A stretch of DNA of 64,000 nucleotides from JAVSMW01 sp032027005 (lineage in GTDB: Bacteria; Bacillota; Thermincolia; Thermincolales; UBA2595): positions 56,196-120,195 of the forward strand of contig JAVSMW010000004.1 of assembly GCA_032027005.1 (NCBI GenBank), written 5' to 3'. The notes beneath the pieces are model-generated. The model was not told the origin of the DNA. It did no database searches and saw only the letters and a list, made by a program, of their open reading frames with translations. The position numbers and the translations under genes are program-made. Positions 41,202 to 50,870 of this stretch are shown in pieces. Positions within the stretch are counted from its first letter, which is position 1; each line of letters begins with the position of its first letter.

Positions 41202-43649
41202 TTAGTTACCTCCTAGAAAGGTCTCTGTTTTATTGGATATTGCGTATTTTTTTAATCCAAGCAGTAATTTATGACCCCTTAGGGCAAAAAACACTTTTTC
41301 CGAATTATCCAGGGAATCCAAAGAAACCCCTAAAAAATCTTCTGCCTTCTTAAGCCGGTAGCTCATAGTGTTGGGATGGATATAAAGTTTCTCAGCTGCC
41401 CGTTGAATTTGTTTATCTGTTTCCATAAATCCAAATAAAGTTTCAATCAACACATTAGAACGATCATAAGCAAGCAGCTTTGCCAATTGGCTCTGTACCA
41501 GGTTTTCCAACCAATTTAACCCTTCTTTTTTATAAATCTTATAAATAAGGACATATATATTTAAATCACCGATACTAAATAGTTCCCCACGTCGATCTAA
41601 TATTTGAGCAAGCTCTATCCAGTCAGCCGCTTCTAAGAATGCACTCCGAAAATCACTTATTCCCTTTAACAAACCGCAATTTACAATTGTAACTTCCTTT
41701 TTTTGATTAACCGGATTTAGACAATGCCGAATCGCAGTTACTAATCCGTTAAGAAGGTGCCCCTCCAAAGGAGTACTGCCCTGCCGCACCAATATCACGA
41801 CTACCCTTTCGTCCCAGGTTAGTAAAGATGAACCAAAATAACTGTCTAAATAATCTTTTAAAGACTTAATTGCTTGTAATTTAAGTAGTTTTTGCCCGGA
41901 AGATTTTTCGATCTGGGAATTGTCCAAGTCAATTACCATTGAATAAAAGGACTTCTGTAGATCAAAACCTAAATATGCTCCTTGTTTAATAATTTCTTTG
42001 TTTGATTTTTCCTGATCACATAAATTAGCTAAAAATCCGCACCCCATTTGTTGTTCTATTTCAAATTTACTTTTTTCTTTTGCCAACGCTGCAGCCATAA
42101 TCGTTGCCGCTTTGTCGAGCACCATCCAGTCCACTTCACATATTCTCTGTTCGGCTGCAACTATAGATATATAACCCCAAACCTCATTTTCCAGAATGAT
42201 GGGACCTACCAAATGGTCATGGTGATAGCCTTTACTGGAATTAGCACACAGCAAAATAGGTTGCTGCTGTTCTAATAATATCCTTTTGTCCCCTGTAAAG
42301 TCTGGATGTTTACTAAAAGGAGCATCATTGATCAGAGAATCACTTTTCCAGGACAAAACGCCCATCCTATCCTCCACTAGAATAGGATTTTGCAAAAGAC
42401 CGGCTACACTGTCAACAATTTCATCAATGGACTGCCTGCTTAATAAAATACGAGAAAGTTCTCTTAATAGCTTTTGCGAACGTTTTAAAAGTTGGTTTTG
42501 GCTTTCAACCTGCCGGTGCATCCGCTGTTCATCGTATAGCTTTTGTTCATATTCGTCGAAAAGACTGGCATGATTAATAATAACTGCCGAAAAATTGGCG
42601 AATGACTGTAGAATTTCAATATCTTCCGAATTAAAGGCATTTACACTGGAAGAATATACGGCAATCATGCCCAGGACAGTATCATTAAATAGTATAGGAA
42701 CTGCCAAAATAGACCTATAACCTAGCTGGGCTGTCAAATCCCGCCAGGGGGCAAAATCAAGGTCGATTTGTGTGTCCGGAATCAATTGGGGGCTTTTTGT
42801 TTTGATAGCTTTGCCAGAGGGGCCTTTAGCAGTAATTGAATCATCGATGGTTACACTAATTCTATTTAAGTATTCTAAATCAAGGCCGACAAAAGCATCA
42901 GGACTTAAAAACATAGTTTCTTTCTTGACCAGACTAAGCCAAGCATATTTGGCATTTACTGTCTCAGCTGCTAATTTCACTATCTCCGTTAAGGCCTTCG
43001 GTTGGTTTAAATTTGTGGATACCTTTTGTACTGCGCCCTGCAGAGATATTAACCTGTGATGGGTTGAGGTATGTTTCTTATGTACTTTATGAAATCTTAC
43101 GTAATTTCCCAACAAGTCTCCCAAGTATTTTATTCCCATCAGAAAACTAGGAGAGGAAATAGGCAGTTCCTTTGAGCTAAGGTATAAGAAAACAACCCCG
43201 TAGAACTCCCTAAAACAGGTAATCGGAATAGTTAATACCCCGGTTTTTCCCAGCCCATTATTTAGCAAATAAGCCTCTTTGACAGTTTTTGCCCTTTCAA
43301 GAAGTTCATAGCGGATTGCATTAATCTCCGGTGGAATAATATATTCCTCCGGTTCCGCTGTTTCTAACAGACAATCTTCGTTTGCCAAATACAGCATGGC
43401 TTCAGCCCGTTCAAAGAGTTCCGTGCCAGTAAACTCTTGCAAACAAAGCCTAACGCATTCTACCGGCCTATTGAGATTATCTGCTTCGTCCAGAATGATT
43501 TTCAATTTATTGATTAGTTCATTGATTTTCAAAACCAGGTTGTGCTCAGCTGAACTGGTAGGGCTAGCTACAGAGTCCTGGATGTTTCGGTTGGCAACCT
43601 GCCTGTGAAAAGCCTCCATAGTTATGACCTGTTCCTTGTTTTTGCCCAT
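41202..43649 (-). CDS. GAF-PucR transcriptional regulator of the Mo-hydroxylase island
   Basis: 815 residues from ATG 43649 behind AGGGGG. An N-terminal region of unknown fold (1-190) is followed by a GAF domain (about 205-365, with GLDLEYLN and YRSILAVPI), a coiled-coil linker (about 375-400), a second PAS/GAF-like sensor (about 415-530), a GGDEF-like PucR region and a C-terminal HTH_30 (about 745-785, LYIHPNTMSYRLKKAED). PucR in Bacillus activates purine catabolism genes. It lies between the hydroxylase and maturation genes and shares its architecture, though not the N-terminal phenol sensor, with the regulator at 18376. Confidence 0.85.
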   Translation of the reverse strand: MGKNKEQVITMEAFHRQVANRNIQDSVASPTSSAEHNLVLKINELINKLKIILDEADNLNRPVECVRLCLQEFTGTELFERAEAMLYLANEDCLLETAEPEEYIIPPEINAIRYELLERAKTVKEAYLLNNGLGKTGVLTIPITCFREFYGVVFLYLSSKELPISSPSFLMGIKYLGDLLGNYVRFHKVHKKHTSTHHRLISLQGAVQKVSTNLNQPKALTEIVKLAAETVNAKYAWLSLVKKETMFLSPDAFVGLDLEYLNRISVTIDDSITAKGPSGKAIKTKSPQLIPDTQIDLDFAPWRDLTAQLGYRSILAVPILFNDTVLGMIAVYSSSVNAFNSEDIEILQSFANFSAVIINHASLFDEYEQKLYDEQRMHRQVESQNQLLKRSQKLLRELSRILLSRQSIDEIVDSVAGLLQNPILVEDRMGVLSWKSDSLINDAPFSKHPDFTGDKRILLEQQQPILLCANSSKGYHHDHLVGPIILENEVWGYISIVAAEQRICEVDWMVLDKAATIMAAALAKEKSKFEIEQQMGCGFLANLCDQEKSNKEIIKQGAYLGFDLQKSFYSMVIDLDNSQIEKSSGQKLLKLQAIKSLKDYLDSYFGSSLLTWDERVVVILVRQGSTPLEGHLLNGLVTAIRHCLNPVNQKKEVTIVNCGLLKGISDFRSAFLEAADWIELAQILDRRGELFSIGDLNIYVLIYKIYKKEGLNWLENLVQSQLAKLLAYDRSNVLIETLFGFMETDKQIQRAAEKLYIHPNTMSYRLKKAEDFLGVSLDSLDNSEKVFFALRGHKLLLGLKKYAISNKTETFLGGN

Positions 43650-43692
43650 AACCAAACCCCCTAACGTTGAATTAATGATTATTAAGTAAGGG

Positions 43693-43730
43693 GGAACTGG
43701 GTTTACCGGTGAACCGATACACCCAGTTCC
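43693..43730. promoter_or_regulatory. Stem-loop between the hydroxylase and pucR genes
   Basis: A perfect 10-base inverted repeat GGAACTGGGT / ACCCAGTTCC encloses a smaller CGGT/ACCG stem. No T-run follows on the minus strand. It could be a processing or attenuation hairpin that lowers regulator expression, or an operator. Confidence 0.45.
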
Positions 43731-43750
43731 TACATGGGGTTAAACTGGAT

Positions 43751-46066
43751 TTAGCTGTTCTTTGAGCGGATGGCTTTTAAGATTTTTTCCGGGGTCATTG
43801 GCAATTCGGTGATGGGTACTCCAATTGCATCATGGATGGCATTGGCAATGCAGGCAGCAACATTTGTTAACGCACTTTCTCCGATTCCTTTTTGCCCATC
43901 TCCGGTTTCCGGATCAAGTGTTTCTATTTCGAAAATTTTATCAAGATTTGGCATATCCAAAGCTGTCGGCATAAGGTAGGTCGTAAATGAGGGGTTAACC
44001 AGATGCCCCTTTTCATCATAAACCATGTCTTCATACATGGCATAACCAAGTCCCTGAGCAAAACCTCCGTGTAGCTGCCCCTTGACAAACGCCGGATTGA
44101 GTGCTTTACCCACATCTTCTGAGATTGCATAGTCGAGGATTTTAACTAGTCCGGTGCCTGGGTCTACTTCTACAACAGCCATGTGACAAGAATTGCAGTA
44201 GGCAATTGTAAAGTGTCCTTGTCCTTCGCTATCAATTAATTGGGTTGGTGAATCAAATGTAGCACTGGCCATCAGCTGCCCTGCCACCATACCGGGTGGT
44301 AACTTACTCCGGGTATAGCAAGCTGCTCCTGCAACTTCGGCCACATTAACTGATTTTTGGGGTACCCCTTTAACAAATACCTTGTCTTCTTTAATATCTA
44401 AGTCGCCGGGGGCGGCCTCCAACCATTGAGCCGCAATCTTAAAGATTTTTTCCTTAAGCTCTTTTGATGCCTTTTTAGTCGCTGTGCCCGCAATAGTAGC
44501 AGTACGGGAACCCCATGTTCCCAGGCCGTGTGGTGTAACATCTGTATCATGGGTAACAACATTGATTTTTTCCATACTGATTCCTAATTCATGTGCACAT
44601 ATCTGGGCCAGCATTGTTTTATGCCCTTGACCGGCATCACAGGCATCAGTTAAAATAGTTACGCTTCCGTCATCTTCTAATTTAATAATCGACCCGGAGG
44701 TATCAGCATCTAAAACCGGATTCCAACGGCAGCTACTCCATTCAATCATATTGGAAATGCCCACTCCAATAAAAGGTTTTCCCTGGTTTTTTATTAAATC
44801 AGGTTTAATAGCCTGAACTACATTTTTCATGCAGTCTTCTATGGCTAAGGTATTAAACTTAAGACCGTTACAGGTGGTATAGGGCAGGTCACTGTTGCGA
44901 ACAATATTAGCTTCTCTGATTGCCAGCTTGCTAATTCCCAATTCCTTGGCAACTATATCCAACATCTGTTCCCTGGCGAAAGTAGCTTGGGGATTACCAA
45001 ATCCCCGGTACGCGCCCGAAGGTTGTTTGTTGGTATAGACAACATAGCCATCACACCACATATTTTGGGTCTTGTAGGGACCAACGGTCATACCAAACGA
45101 TAGCTTGATTACCCCAGGCCCAAAGCTGGAATAAGCCCCGCTATCCTGAAACACCTTTTCCTTCCAGGCGGTAATTCTTCCGTCCTTTTTCACACCCACC
45201 TCTACATAGCGAATTTGCGGGTGGCGTGAGCGGGTAGCTAAAAACTCTTCCTCCCGGCTGAGTGTTATTCTTACCGGGCGCCCGGTTCGCATTGAGAGTA
45301 CAGCGCTGCAAATGTCTTCAGAGCAAACATCAATTTTTTGTCCAAACCCTCCCCCTACATAGGGAGCTTTCACTGTAACCTTGCTCTGAGGCAGGCCTAA
45401 GATAGATGCAACTAAGGTTCGCAATATATGTGTATTTTGGGTCGAATTGTATAGTGTGAGATGTCCCTTCGATTCATCGTAGATGGCGAGTGAGCCGTGG
45501 GTTTCCATTGGACTGGCATTAGGCTTTGATACCGCAAACCGCTGCTTAAATACAAAATCCGCCTCAGCAAATCCTTTTTCAATATCACCTGCCCGCACCT
45601 TAGCGTATGTATGGACATTACCCTCCACACCGGGTAAATTTTCATGAAGCACCGGCGCACCCGGCTTGGTACCTTCCTCGGCGTCAATAACCACAGGCAG
45701 AACTTCATATTCTACTTCAATCAGCTCAAGGGCATCTTCAGCGATTAACTCACTCTCGGCCGCTACTACAGCAACTTCATCACCTTCAAATCTCACCTTA
45801 TCTATTGCCAGCGCAAATTCATCGGCTATCCCCGCTTGACCGTATGCTGTAGTTACACCCACCAAATCCTGGCCTGTCAGTACTTGTACAACGCCTGGAA
45901 GCATTCTTGCTTTGGAAGTATCAATGCTTTTAATCCTGGCATGAGCATGAGGGCTGCGGAGAATTCTACCGTACAGCATTTTCGGCAATTTAATATCCGC
46001 CAAAAACTGTGCTTTTCCAGTCGCCTGGTATTTAGCATCCACCTTAACTACACTTTGACCGATCAT
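43751..46066 (-). CDS. Molybdenum hydroxylase 1, Mo-cofactor large subunit
   Basis: 771 residues of the xanthine oxidase large-subunit family, with GGGFGQKID (about 236-244), SGAYRGFGNPQ, DAGQGHKTMLAQIC and the catalytic Glu730 in GIGES. The active-site loop AYRGFG is neither the form I CO-dehydrogenase sequence (AYxCSFR) nor the form II one (AYRGAGR), so CO is not expected to be the substrate; purines, N-heterocycles or aldehydes are possible. With the FeS (46098) and FAD (46631) subunits it forms the usual L-S-M heterotrimer. GGAG upstream of ATG. Confidence 0.9.
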   Translation of the reverse strand: MIGQSVVKVDAKYQATGKAQFLADIKLPKMLYGRILRSPHAHARIKSIDTSKARMLPGVVQVLTGQDLVGVTTAYGQAGIADEFALAIDKVRFEGDEVAVVAAESELIAEDALELIEVEYEVLPVVIDAEEGTKPGAPVLHENLPGVEGNVHTYAKVRAGDIEKGFAEADFVFKQRFAVSKPNASPMETHGSLAIYDESKGHLTLYNSTQNTHILRTLVASILGLPQSKVTVKAPYVGGGFGQKIDVCSEDICSAVLSMRTGRPVRITLSREEEFLATRSRHPQIRYVEVGVKKDGRITAWKEKVFQDSGAYSSFGPGVIKLSFGMTVGPYKTQNMWCDGYVVYTNKQPSGAYRGFGNPQATFAREQMLDIVAKELGISKLAIREANIVRNSDLPYTTCNGLKFNTLAIEDCMKNVVQAIKPDLIKNQGKPFIGVGISNMIEWSSCRWNPVLDADTSGSIIKLEDDGSVTILTDACDAGQGHKTMLAQICAHELGISMEKINVVTHDTDVTPHGLGTWGSRTATIAGTATKKASKELKEKIFKIAAQWLEAAPGDLDIKEDKVFVKGVPQKSVNVAEVAGAACYTRSKLPPGMVAGQLMASATFDSPTQLIDSEGQGHFTIAYCNSCHMAVVEVDPGTGLVKILDYAISEDVGKALNPAFVKGQLHGGFAQGLGYAMYEDMVYDEKGHLVNPSFTTYLMPTALDMPNLDKIFEIETLDPETGDGQKGIGESALTNVAACIANAIHDAIGVPITELPMTPEKILKAIRSKNS

Positions 46067-46097
46067 CGAATCACAACTCCTTTCCTTTTATTGAACT

Positions 46098-46562
46098 TTA
46101 CCCCATTTTGGCTGCTTCCTGCACTGCTTTAACAATATTGACATAACCAGTACAGCGGCAGAGGTTTCCAGCCATTCCTTGACGGATCTCTTCTTCACTG
46201 GGACTAGCATTCTCATCTAACAGAGCTTTCGCCGACAAGATCATCCCTGGTGTGCAGAAACCGCATTGAATAGCATGGTTATTCACGAAGGCTTGTTGCA
46301 GGGGATGTAAACCACCTGGTCCGGTTAACCCTTCAATAGTTGTGATTTCGCCCCCGTCGACATCAACAGCCAAGAGCATACAGGAAGAAACAGGTTTGCC
46401 GTTCAATAAAACTGTACAGGCTCCACAATCCCCAGTATCGCAACCTTTTTTTGTTCCTGTTAAACCTATTTTTTCCCTGATAACGTCTACCAATGTCTCA
46501 CGGGGTTCAACCTCTAGTTCGTGAGTTTCTCCGTTAACGGTCAAGAGGATTTGTTTTTTCAC
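46098..46562 (-). CDS. Molybdenum hydroxylase 1, [2Fe-2S] small subunit
   Basis: 154 residues, GTG start behind GGGAGG. The plant-type cluster is held by Cys41, 46, 49 and 61, the second by Cys100, 103, 135 and 137 (CGFCTPG and CRCTGY). It carries electrons from the Mo centre to the FAD subunit. Gap of 31 bases to the large-subunit gene. Confidence 0.93.
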   Translation of the reverse strand: MKKQILLTVNGETHELEVEPRETLVDVIREKIGLTGTKKGCDTGDCGACTVLLNGKPVSSCMLLAVDVDGGEITTIEGLTGPGGLHPLQQAFVNNHAIQCGFCTPGMILSAKALLDENASPSEEEIRQGMAGNLCRCTGYVNIVKAVQEAAKMG

Positions 46563-46630
46563 AGTGATTACCTCCCTAATATAGTAGAACTATGTATCGT
46601 TAAGAAATTGTTGGATATTCCTGCGGTTGT

Positions 46631-47494
46631 TTAGCTTCTCTGACCGGCGGCAGTAATAGCTCTTTTTAACATTTCGCCTACCATTTCCCTGCGATATTCG
46701 GCTGTTGCCCTGATGTCAGTAATCGGCAGCGCAGCTTCCATTGCCTTTTCAGCAGCACACTCGATTACAGCTTGGGTTAGTTTTTTTCCACGCAGGCATT
46801 CCTCTGCTTTGGCCGGTCGAATAACTGTAGGAGCCACTGATCCCAAGGCAATGCGGCAATCAGTACAGGTTTCTCCATTCATCTCTAGTGCAACCGCTAC
46901 ACCAACAGTGGAAATTTCCATAGCTTTGCGTTTGCCTAATTTCAAGTAGGCCGCCTTTAACTCGGTGGCTTTTGCAGGAATACGCAGTTCAGTTAGTATT
47001 TCACCACTATTTAGTACAGTTTGGCCAGGTCCTTTAAAAAACTGGTCCAGGGGAACAGTCCGCTGTCCCTGAGAACCCTGGATTATAGCGGTAGCACCAT
47101 AAGCGATTAGTGCTGGAATCAAATCCCCTGAAGGTGCCGCACGACAGATGTTACCTCCGATTGTGCCCAAGTTGCGTACTTGCACTGAGCCGATACTACC
47201 TGCCCCATCAACTAAAGCAGGAAACCTTTCCTTGACTTCCAGTGACTTCTCAATACTACTTACCGCTGTCATTGCTCCGATAGATAATCCTGCGTTACTA
47301 TCCCACCGAATAAACTTTAATTCTTCAACAGCTTTTAAGCTCATGATAGCAGCAGGGGTTTTACTGCGGTTAAATTTTAGCTCTATTAAAACATCGGTAC
47401 CTCCTGCTAACACCCTGACGTTTGTTGCTTCACCTTGCAAAAAGTTTACTGCATCCTTCAAAGAATTGGGTTTGACGAAATTGAAGGCTTTCAT
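46631..47494 (-). CDS. Molybdenum hydroxylase 1, FAD-binding medium subunit
   Basis: 287 residues with the two FAD-pyrophosphate motifs LAGGTDVL (about 29-36) and TIGGNICRAAPSGD (about 112-125), and the C-terminal CO-dehydrogenase flavoprotein domain. AAAGGAG precedes the ATG. First gene of the hydroxylase 1 operon; upstream 198 bases contain a strong ribosome site followed only by a three-codon frame (47571-47560). Confidence 0.9.
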   Translation of the reverse strand: MKAFNFVKPNSLKDAVNFLQGEATNVRVLAGGTDVLIELKFNRSKTPAAIMSLKAVEELKFIRWDSNAGLSIGAMTAVSSIEKSLEVKERFPALVDGAGSIGSVQVRNLGTIGGNICRAAPSGDLIPALIAYGATAIIQGSQGQRTVPLDQFFKGPGQTVLNSGEILTELRIPAKATELKAAYLKLGKRKAMEISTVGVAVALEMNGETCTDCRIALGSVAPTVIRPAKAEECLRGKKLTQAVIECAAEKAMEAALPITDIRATAEYRREMVGEMLKRAITAAGQRS

Positions 47495-47692
47495 ATAATT
47501 GCTCCTTTCTAAAAAAGTTTAAGTTTTCCGCCAAAAAAATACCTTAATTTTTATAGTTATCATTCACTCATTCTATGGTCACCTCCTTTTCAATGAGCGA
47601 AAAGGTATTAAATCATCGGACCTGTTTCTACGAATAAGGTATAACTTCAAATTAAGGTTAAATACACCAGATTTTGAAAAGCTATTATGAAG

Positions 47693-49645
47693 TTAAATAT
47701 TGATGGCTAGTGAAGCTGCAGAGTTGATCGCATCGATTATTTTGCCAGCTGTTTTACAATCCCCTGCTAAATATACTGGAATCTTGTCATTTATTTTCTC
47801 TTGGGGATATTCTTTTGGCTTGAACCCCACTGCCAAAACAACGCTGTCAGCATAAATTTTCTTGATATTGAATTCTTTATCCACATATTCGATAGAATCA
47901 GCATTTATGGCGAGAGCTTTGCCACCGGTTATAATCTTGATACCGTTTCTGGCAATCATTTGAATTAATTCCAGTTTGTTAACCCTGACAGCATCTAACA
48001 AGATGTCATCCTGCATTTCTAAAGCAGTTATTGACCCTAGGTTTAGACCTTGGCCCGCCAATTTTTCCTGGTCTGATAAATATATAGCAGTTTCTATGCC
48101 TACCAAACCGCCTCCTACAATAACCACATTTCCTTTCGGGCAGCGCTCCCTGGTTAATACTTCAGAGGCAGTCATCACGTGATCAGATTCAACACCCTTC
48201 ACATTAGGCACTATATGTTTGGCACCTATAGCGTTGATTACTATGTCTGGATTTAAGCTGTTAATGGTTTGCGAAGTTGCTTCAGTTTTAAGTTGCACTT
48301 CCACCGGTAGGTTTTTCAGCTGATTTTCAAACCACTCGATCAACTTACGTATTTCTTGTTTAAATTCAGGTACAGAGGCCACTAGAGCGTTCCCGCCAAG
48401 CTTATTGGATTTTTCTAACAAAACAACTTGATGGCCTCTTAAGCTAGCTATTCTTGCTATCTCCATTCCTGCCAGTCCGCCGCCTACTACTATTACTTTT
48501 TTCTTACTATGAGCAGGGTGTATTTCAAAAGCATTTTCTCTGCCGGTAGCGGAGTTAGTGGCGCATCTCATGGTTTCACCCGCAAAAAACCTGCCAATAC
48601 AGCCATCATTACACCTGATGCAAGGTCGGATTTCCTGGTTACGGCCAGTCAACATTTTATTAGGCAATTCCGGATCAGCGATCAGTGCCCGCCCTATAGC
48701 TACTACATCTGCATCGCCATTTTCGATAATCTGAGGCGCAACTTCATGGTTAATCCCACCTACGGTAATGACAGGTAAATTAACCACACTTTTAATCTCT
48801 CTGGCTAGATGGACTAGATGAGCTCGCTGTAAATAGGCTGGGGAAATCATATATTGATGGGATTCATAGGTGCCTGCCGATGCATGGATATAGCTGACAC
48901 AATGTGCTTCCAACATTTTTACCAGTTCCTTAGTTTCCTCAGTCTGGATTCCATTGGACATATAATCACTGACATTTAATCTAAATCCAACTGGATACTC
49001 TTTACCAACCTTACTCCTAATTTCGTCTACAATTTCCATGGCAAACCGGGCTCGACTTTTAAAGTCCGGTCCATAGGCGTCAGTTCTTTTATTAAACCTT
49101 GGGGACAAAAACTGATTTAATAGGTAGCCATGGGCACCGTGAATTTCGACCCCGTTAAAACCAGCCTTTTTAGCTCTGAGGGCAGCGTCTCCAAAGGCCC
49201 GGACAATCTTTTGAATCTCGTCGAGAGTTAACTCTAAAGGTATTTCTGCGCCTGCTTTGGGAGATATAGCCGAAGGGGCTACCGGTTTGCGTTTAATTAA
49301 CCCTGAAGGTGATTGACCTCCACCGTGACAAATTTGCAAAAATGCTTTTGCGCCATGGGCCTTGATGGCTTCAGAAAGTTCGCTTAGTCCAGGCAATAGA
49401 TTGTCATTTTGGGCACCCAATTGGCAGACAGCGGCCTTGCTGGCATCTTCATCGATGTAGCTATATTCCACGATGATCATGCCCACTCCGCCTTTAGCCC
49501 TTTCTTCATAATACTTGATTACGCGTGGGGTGACTGACCCGTCAGTGTTGGAAAGTCTTGTGCTCATTGGGGGCATAGCTATTCTATTCCGTAATTCCAC
49601 ATTGCCAATTTTAATTGGCGTAAAAATCTTTTGCTCGGTCATCAT
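47693..49645 (-). CDS. OYE-type NADH:flavin oxidoreductase / 2,4-dienoyl-CoA reductase-like enzyme
   Basis: About 650 residues. An FMN-binding TIM barrel (about 1-335) includes GAHGYLLNQFLSP with the FMN/substrate His. The [4Fe-4S] set C-x2-C-x3-C-x11-C is in CIRCNDGC...MRC (about 343-362). A FAD/NAD(P) disulfide-reductase-like half follows (about 380-650, VVGGGLAGMEIAR and IVGGGLVGIETA). This FadH/TMADH architecture reduces activated C=C bonds using NAD(P)H. Several Met codons at the start (49651, 49645, 49642) follow GGAGAGGGG; the middle ones have the best spacing. Between the Cox-like and hydroxylase 1 genes, it may reduce the hydroxylated heterocycle. Confidence 0.88.
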   Translation of the reverse strand: MMTEQKIFTPIKIGNVELRNRIAMPPMSTRLSNTDGSVTPRVIKYYEERAKGGVGMIIVEYSYIDEDASKAAVCQLGAQNDNLLPGLSELSEAIKAHGAKAFLQICHGGGQSPSGLIKRKPVAPSAISPKAGAEIPLELTLDEIQKIVRAFGDAALRAKKAGFNGVEIHGAHGYLLNQFLSPRFNKRTDAYGPDFKSRARFAMEIVDEIRSKVGKEYPVGFRLNVSDYMSNGIQTEETKELVKMLEAHCVSYIHASAGTYESHQYMISPAYLQRAHLVHLAREIKSVVNLPVITVGGINHEVAPQIIENGDADVVAIGRALIADPELPNKMLTGRNQEIRPCIRCNDGCIGRFFAGETMRCATNSATGRENAFEIHPAHSKKKVIVVGGGLAGMEIARIASLRGHQVVLLEKSNKLGGNALVASVPEFKQEIRKLIEWFENQLKNLPVEVQLKTEATSQTINSLNPDIVINAIGAKHIVPNVKGVESDHVMTASEVLTRERCPKGNVVIVGGGLVGIETAIYLSDQEKLAGQGLNLGSITALEMQDDILLDAVRVNKLELIQMIARNGIKIITGGKALAINADSIEYVDKEFNIKKIYADSVVLAVGFKPKEYPQEKINDKIPVYLAGDCKTAGKIIDAINSAASLAINI

Positions 49646-49675
49646 AAACATCCCCTCTCCTACAGTTTTGGTTTT

Positions 49676-50821
49676 TTAGTTCGTAACCGGATAACAATTA
49701 ATAATTTCCTGGTTCATTTTAAATACTGAATCCAGATTATAAAATGGCAAGAGCTTATCAGAGTATTTAACGGCTAATTGCATACCTCTGCAAGTTGGTT
49801 CAAAATTCGGGGTGCCCATTAATGGATTAAGCCACAACAGAATTTTGGCTCGCTTTTTAATTTCCATCAGGGAGGAACTGAGCAGTTCTATATCGCCTAC
49901 ATCCCAGCCATCGCTAATGATCACTACCACCGAGTGACTATCTAAATTGGACCTTCCCCAGTCATGAAGGAATTTCTTAAGACTGCCGCCAATTTTTGTG
50001 CCGCTTCCCCAATTGGGCAATTTGTCTGCAACTTTCGCCGTTACCGAACCAGGTTCCCACTTACGTAGATAGTATGTTGCTCTGACCAGTTGAGTTGAGA
50101 AGAGGAACACTTCAATTCCCCAAGACTGTCTGGCAATCGCTTGTAAAAAAATCAAAGAAAAACGGGAATAGTTCAACATAGATCCACTAATGTCACACAA
50201 AAATACAATTTCGGCTTTATTAACCCGTTTTTTACTGCGGGCAATCCTGATAATTTCACCACCGTATTTAATACTTTTGCGAATGGTAGATCGAAAATCA
50301 AGCAGCCGCCGGGATTTGCCCTTTTCTTTACGTCTGCTAAGCTTTGTCGCCAGTAACTTGGCAAGTTTTCTGACCATGGGTGTGACCATTAACAAATCCT
50401 GTTCGGAATATTCCTCAATATCCTTTTTAATTATTGCTTCCAGCGGGCTATATACATAGGATTCATCTGTTTCGGCGTATTTTGGCTCGGTTTTTTCGGC
50501 TAGCCACATGTCCACACTTAAAACTGACTGCAGTTTTGTGTTATCCGAGTGCATAACGTTTTTATTATTGAAATGAGATTGATTTTTGTTATGTATGTTT
50601 CTAACAGCCTGAATGGACCTGTAAAGCTGTTCTTTTGTTTCTGTACCGCCAAAATAATGGTTAAATACCGCATCAAAAATCTCCAGATCACTTTTTTTGG
50701 CAACCAGACAAACTGCCAATGTCCAATAAAAGTCTTGAGACTCTAGAATATTGATTTTTTCTAGACCTCTGAAGGCGTCTATAGTTCTGCTTAAGGTGAC
50801 TGGAACACCCCAATTCTTCAA
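49676..50821 (-). CDS. CoxE-like VWA-domain protein
   Basis: 381 residues from a TTG at 50821, with a von Willebrand A domain (about 195-350) whose MIDAS motif is DISGSM; Thr and Asp contacts follow in GTKIGGS and IISDGWD. CoxE works with the MoxR ATPase CoxD to insert copper/sulfur into CO dehydrogenase or generally mature Mo hydroxylases. Homology to the family clearly continues about 15 codons upstream of the TTG (frame open, reading FAGLLLEFCNEL) but no ATG, GTG or TTG with a ribosome site is there, so the real start is uncertain or a sequence error hides it. Confidence 0.8.
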   Translation of the reverse strand: MKNWGVPVTLSRTIDAFRGLEKINILESQDFYWTLAVCLVAKKSDLEIFDAVFNHYFGGTETKEQLYRSIQAVRNIHNKNQSHFNNKNVMHSDNTKLQSVLSVDMWLAEKTEPKYAETDESYVYSPLEAIIKKDIEEYSEQDLLMVTPMVRKLAKLLATKLSRRKEKGKSRRLLDFRSTIRKSIKYGGEIIRIARSKKRVNKAEIVFLCDISGSMLNYSRFSLIFLQAIARQSWGIEVFLFSTQLVRATYYLRKWEPGSVTAKVADKLPNWGSGTKIGGSLKKFLHDWGRSNLDSHSVVVIISDGWDVGDIELLSSSLMEIKKRAKILLWLNPLMGTPNFEPTCRGMQLAVKYSDKLLPFYNLDSVFKMNQEIINCYPVTN

Positions 50822-50870
50822 TTCGTTGCAGAATTCTAACAGCAGACCGGCAAAATTGTCACCTGTTTTA

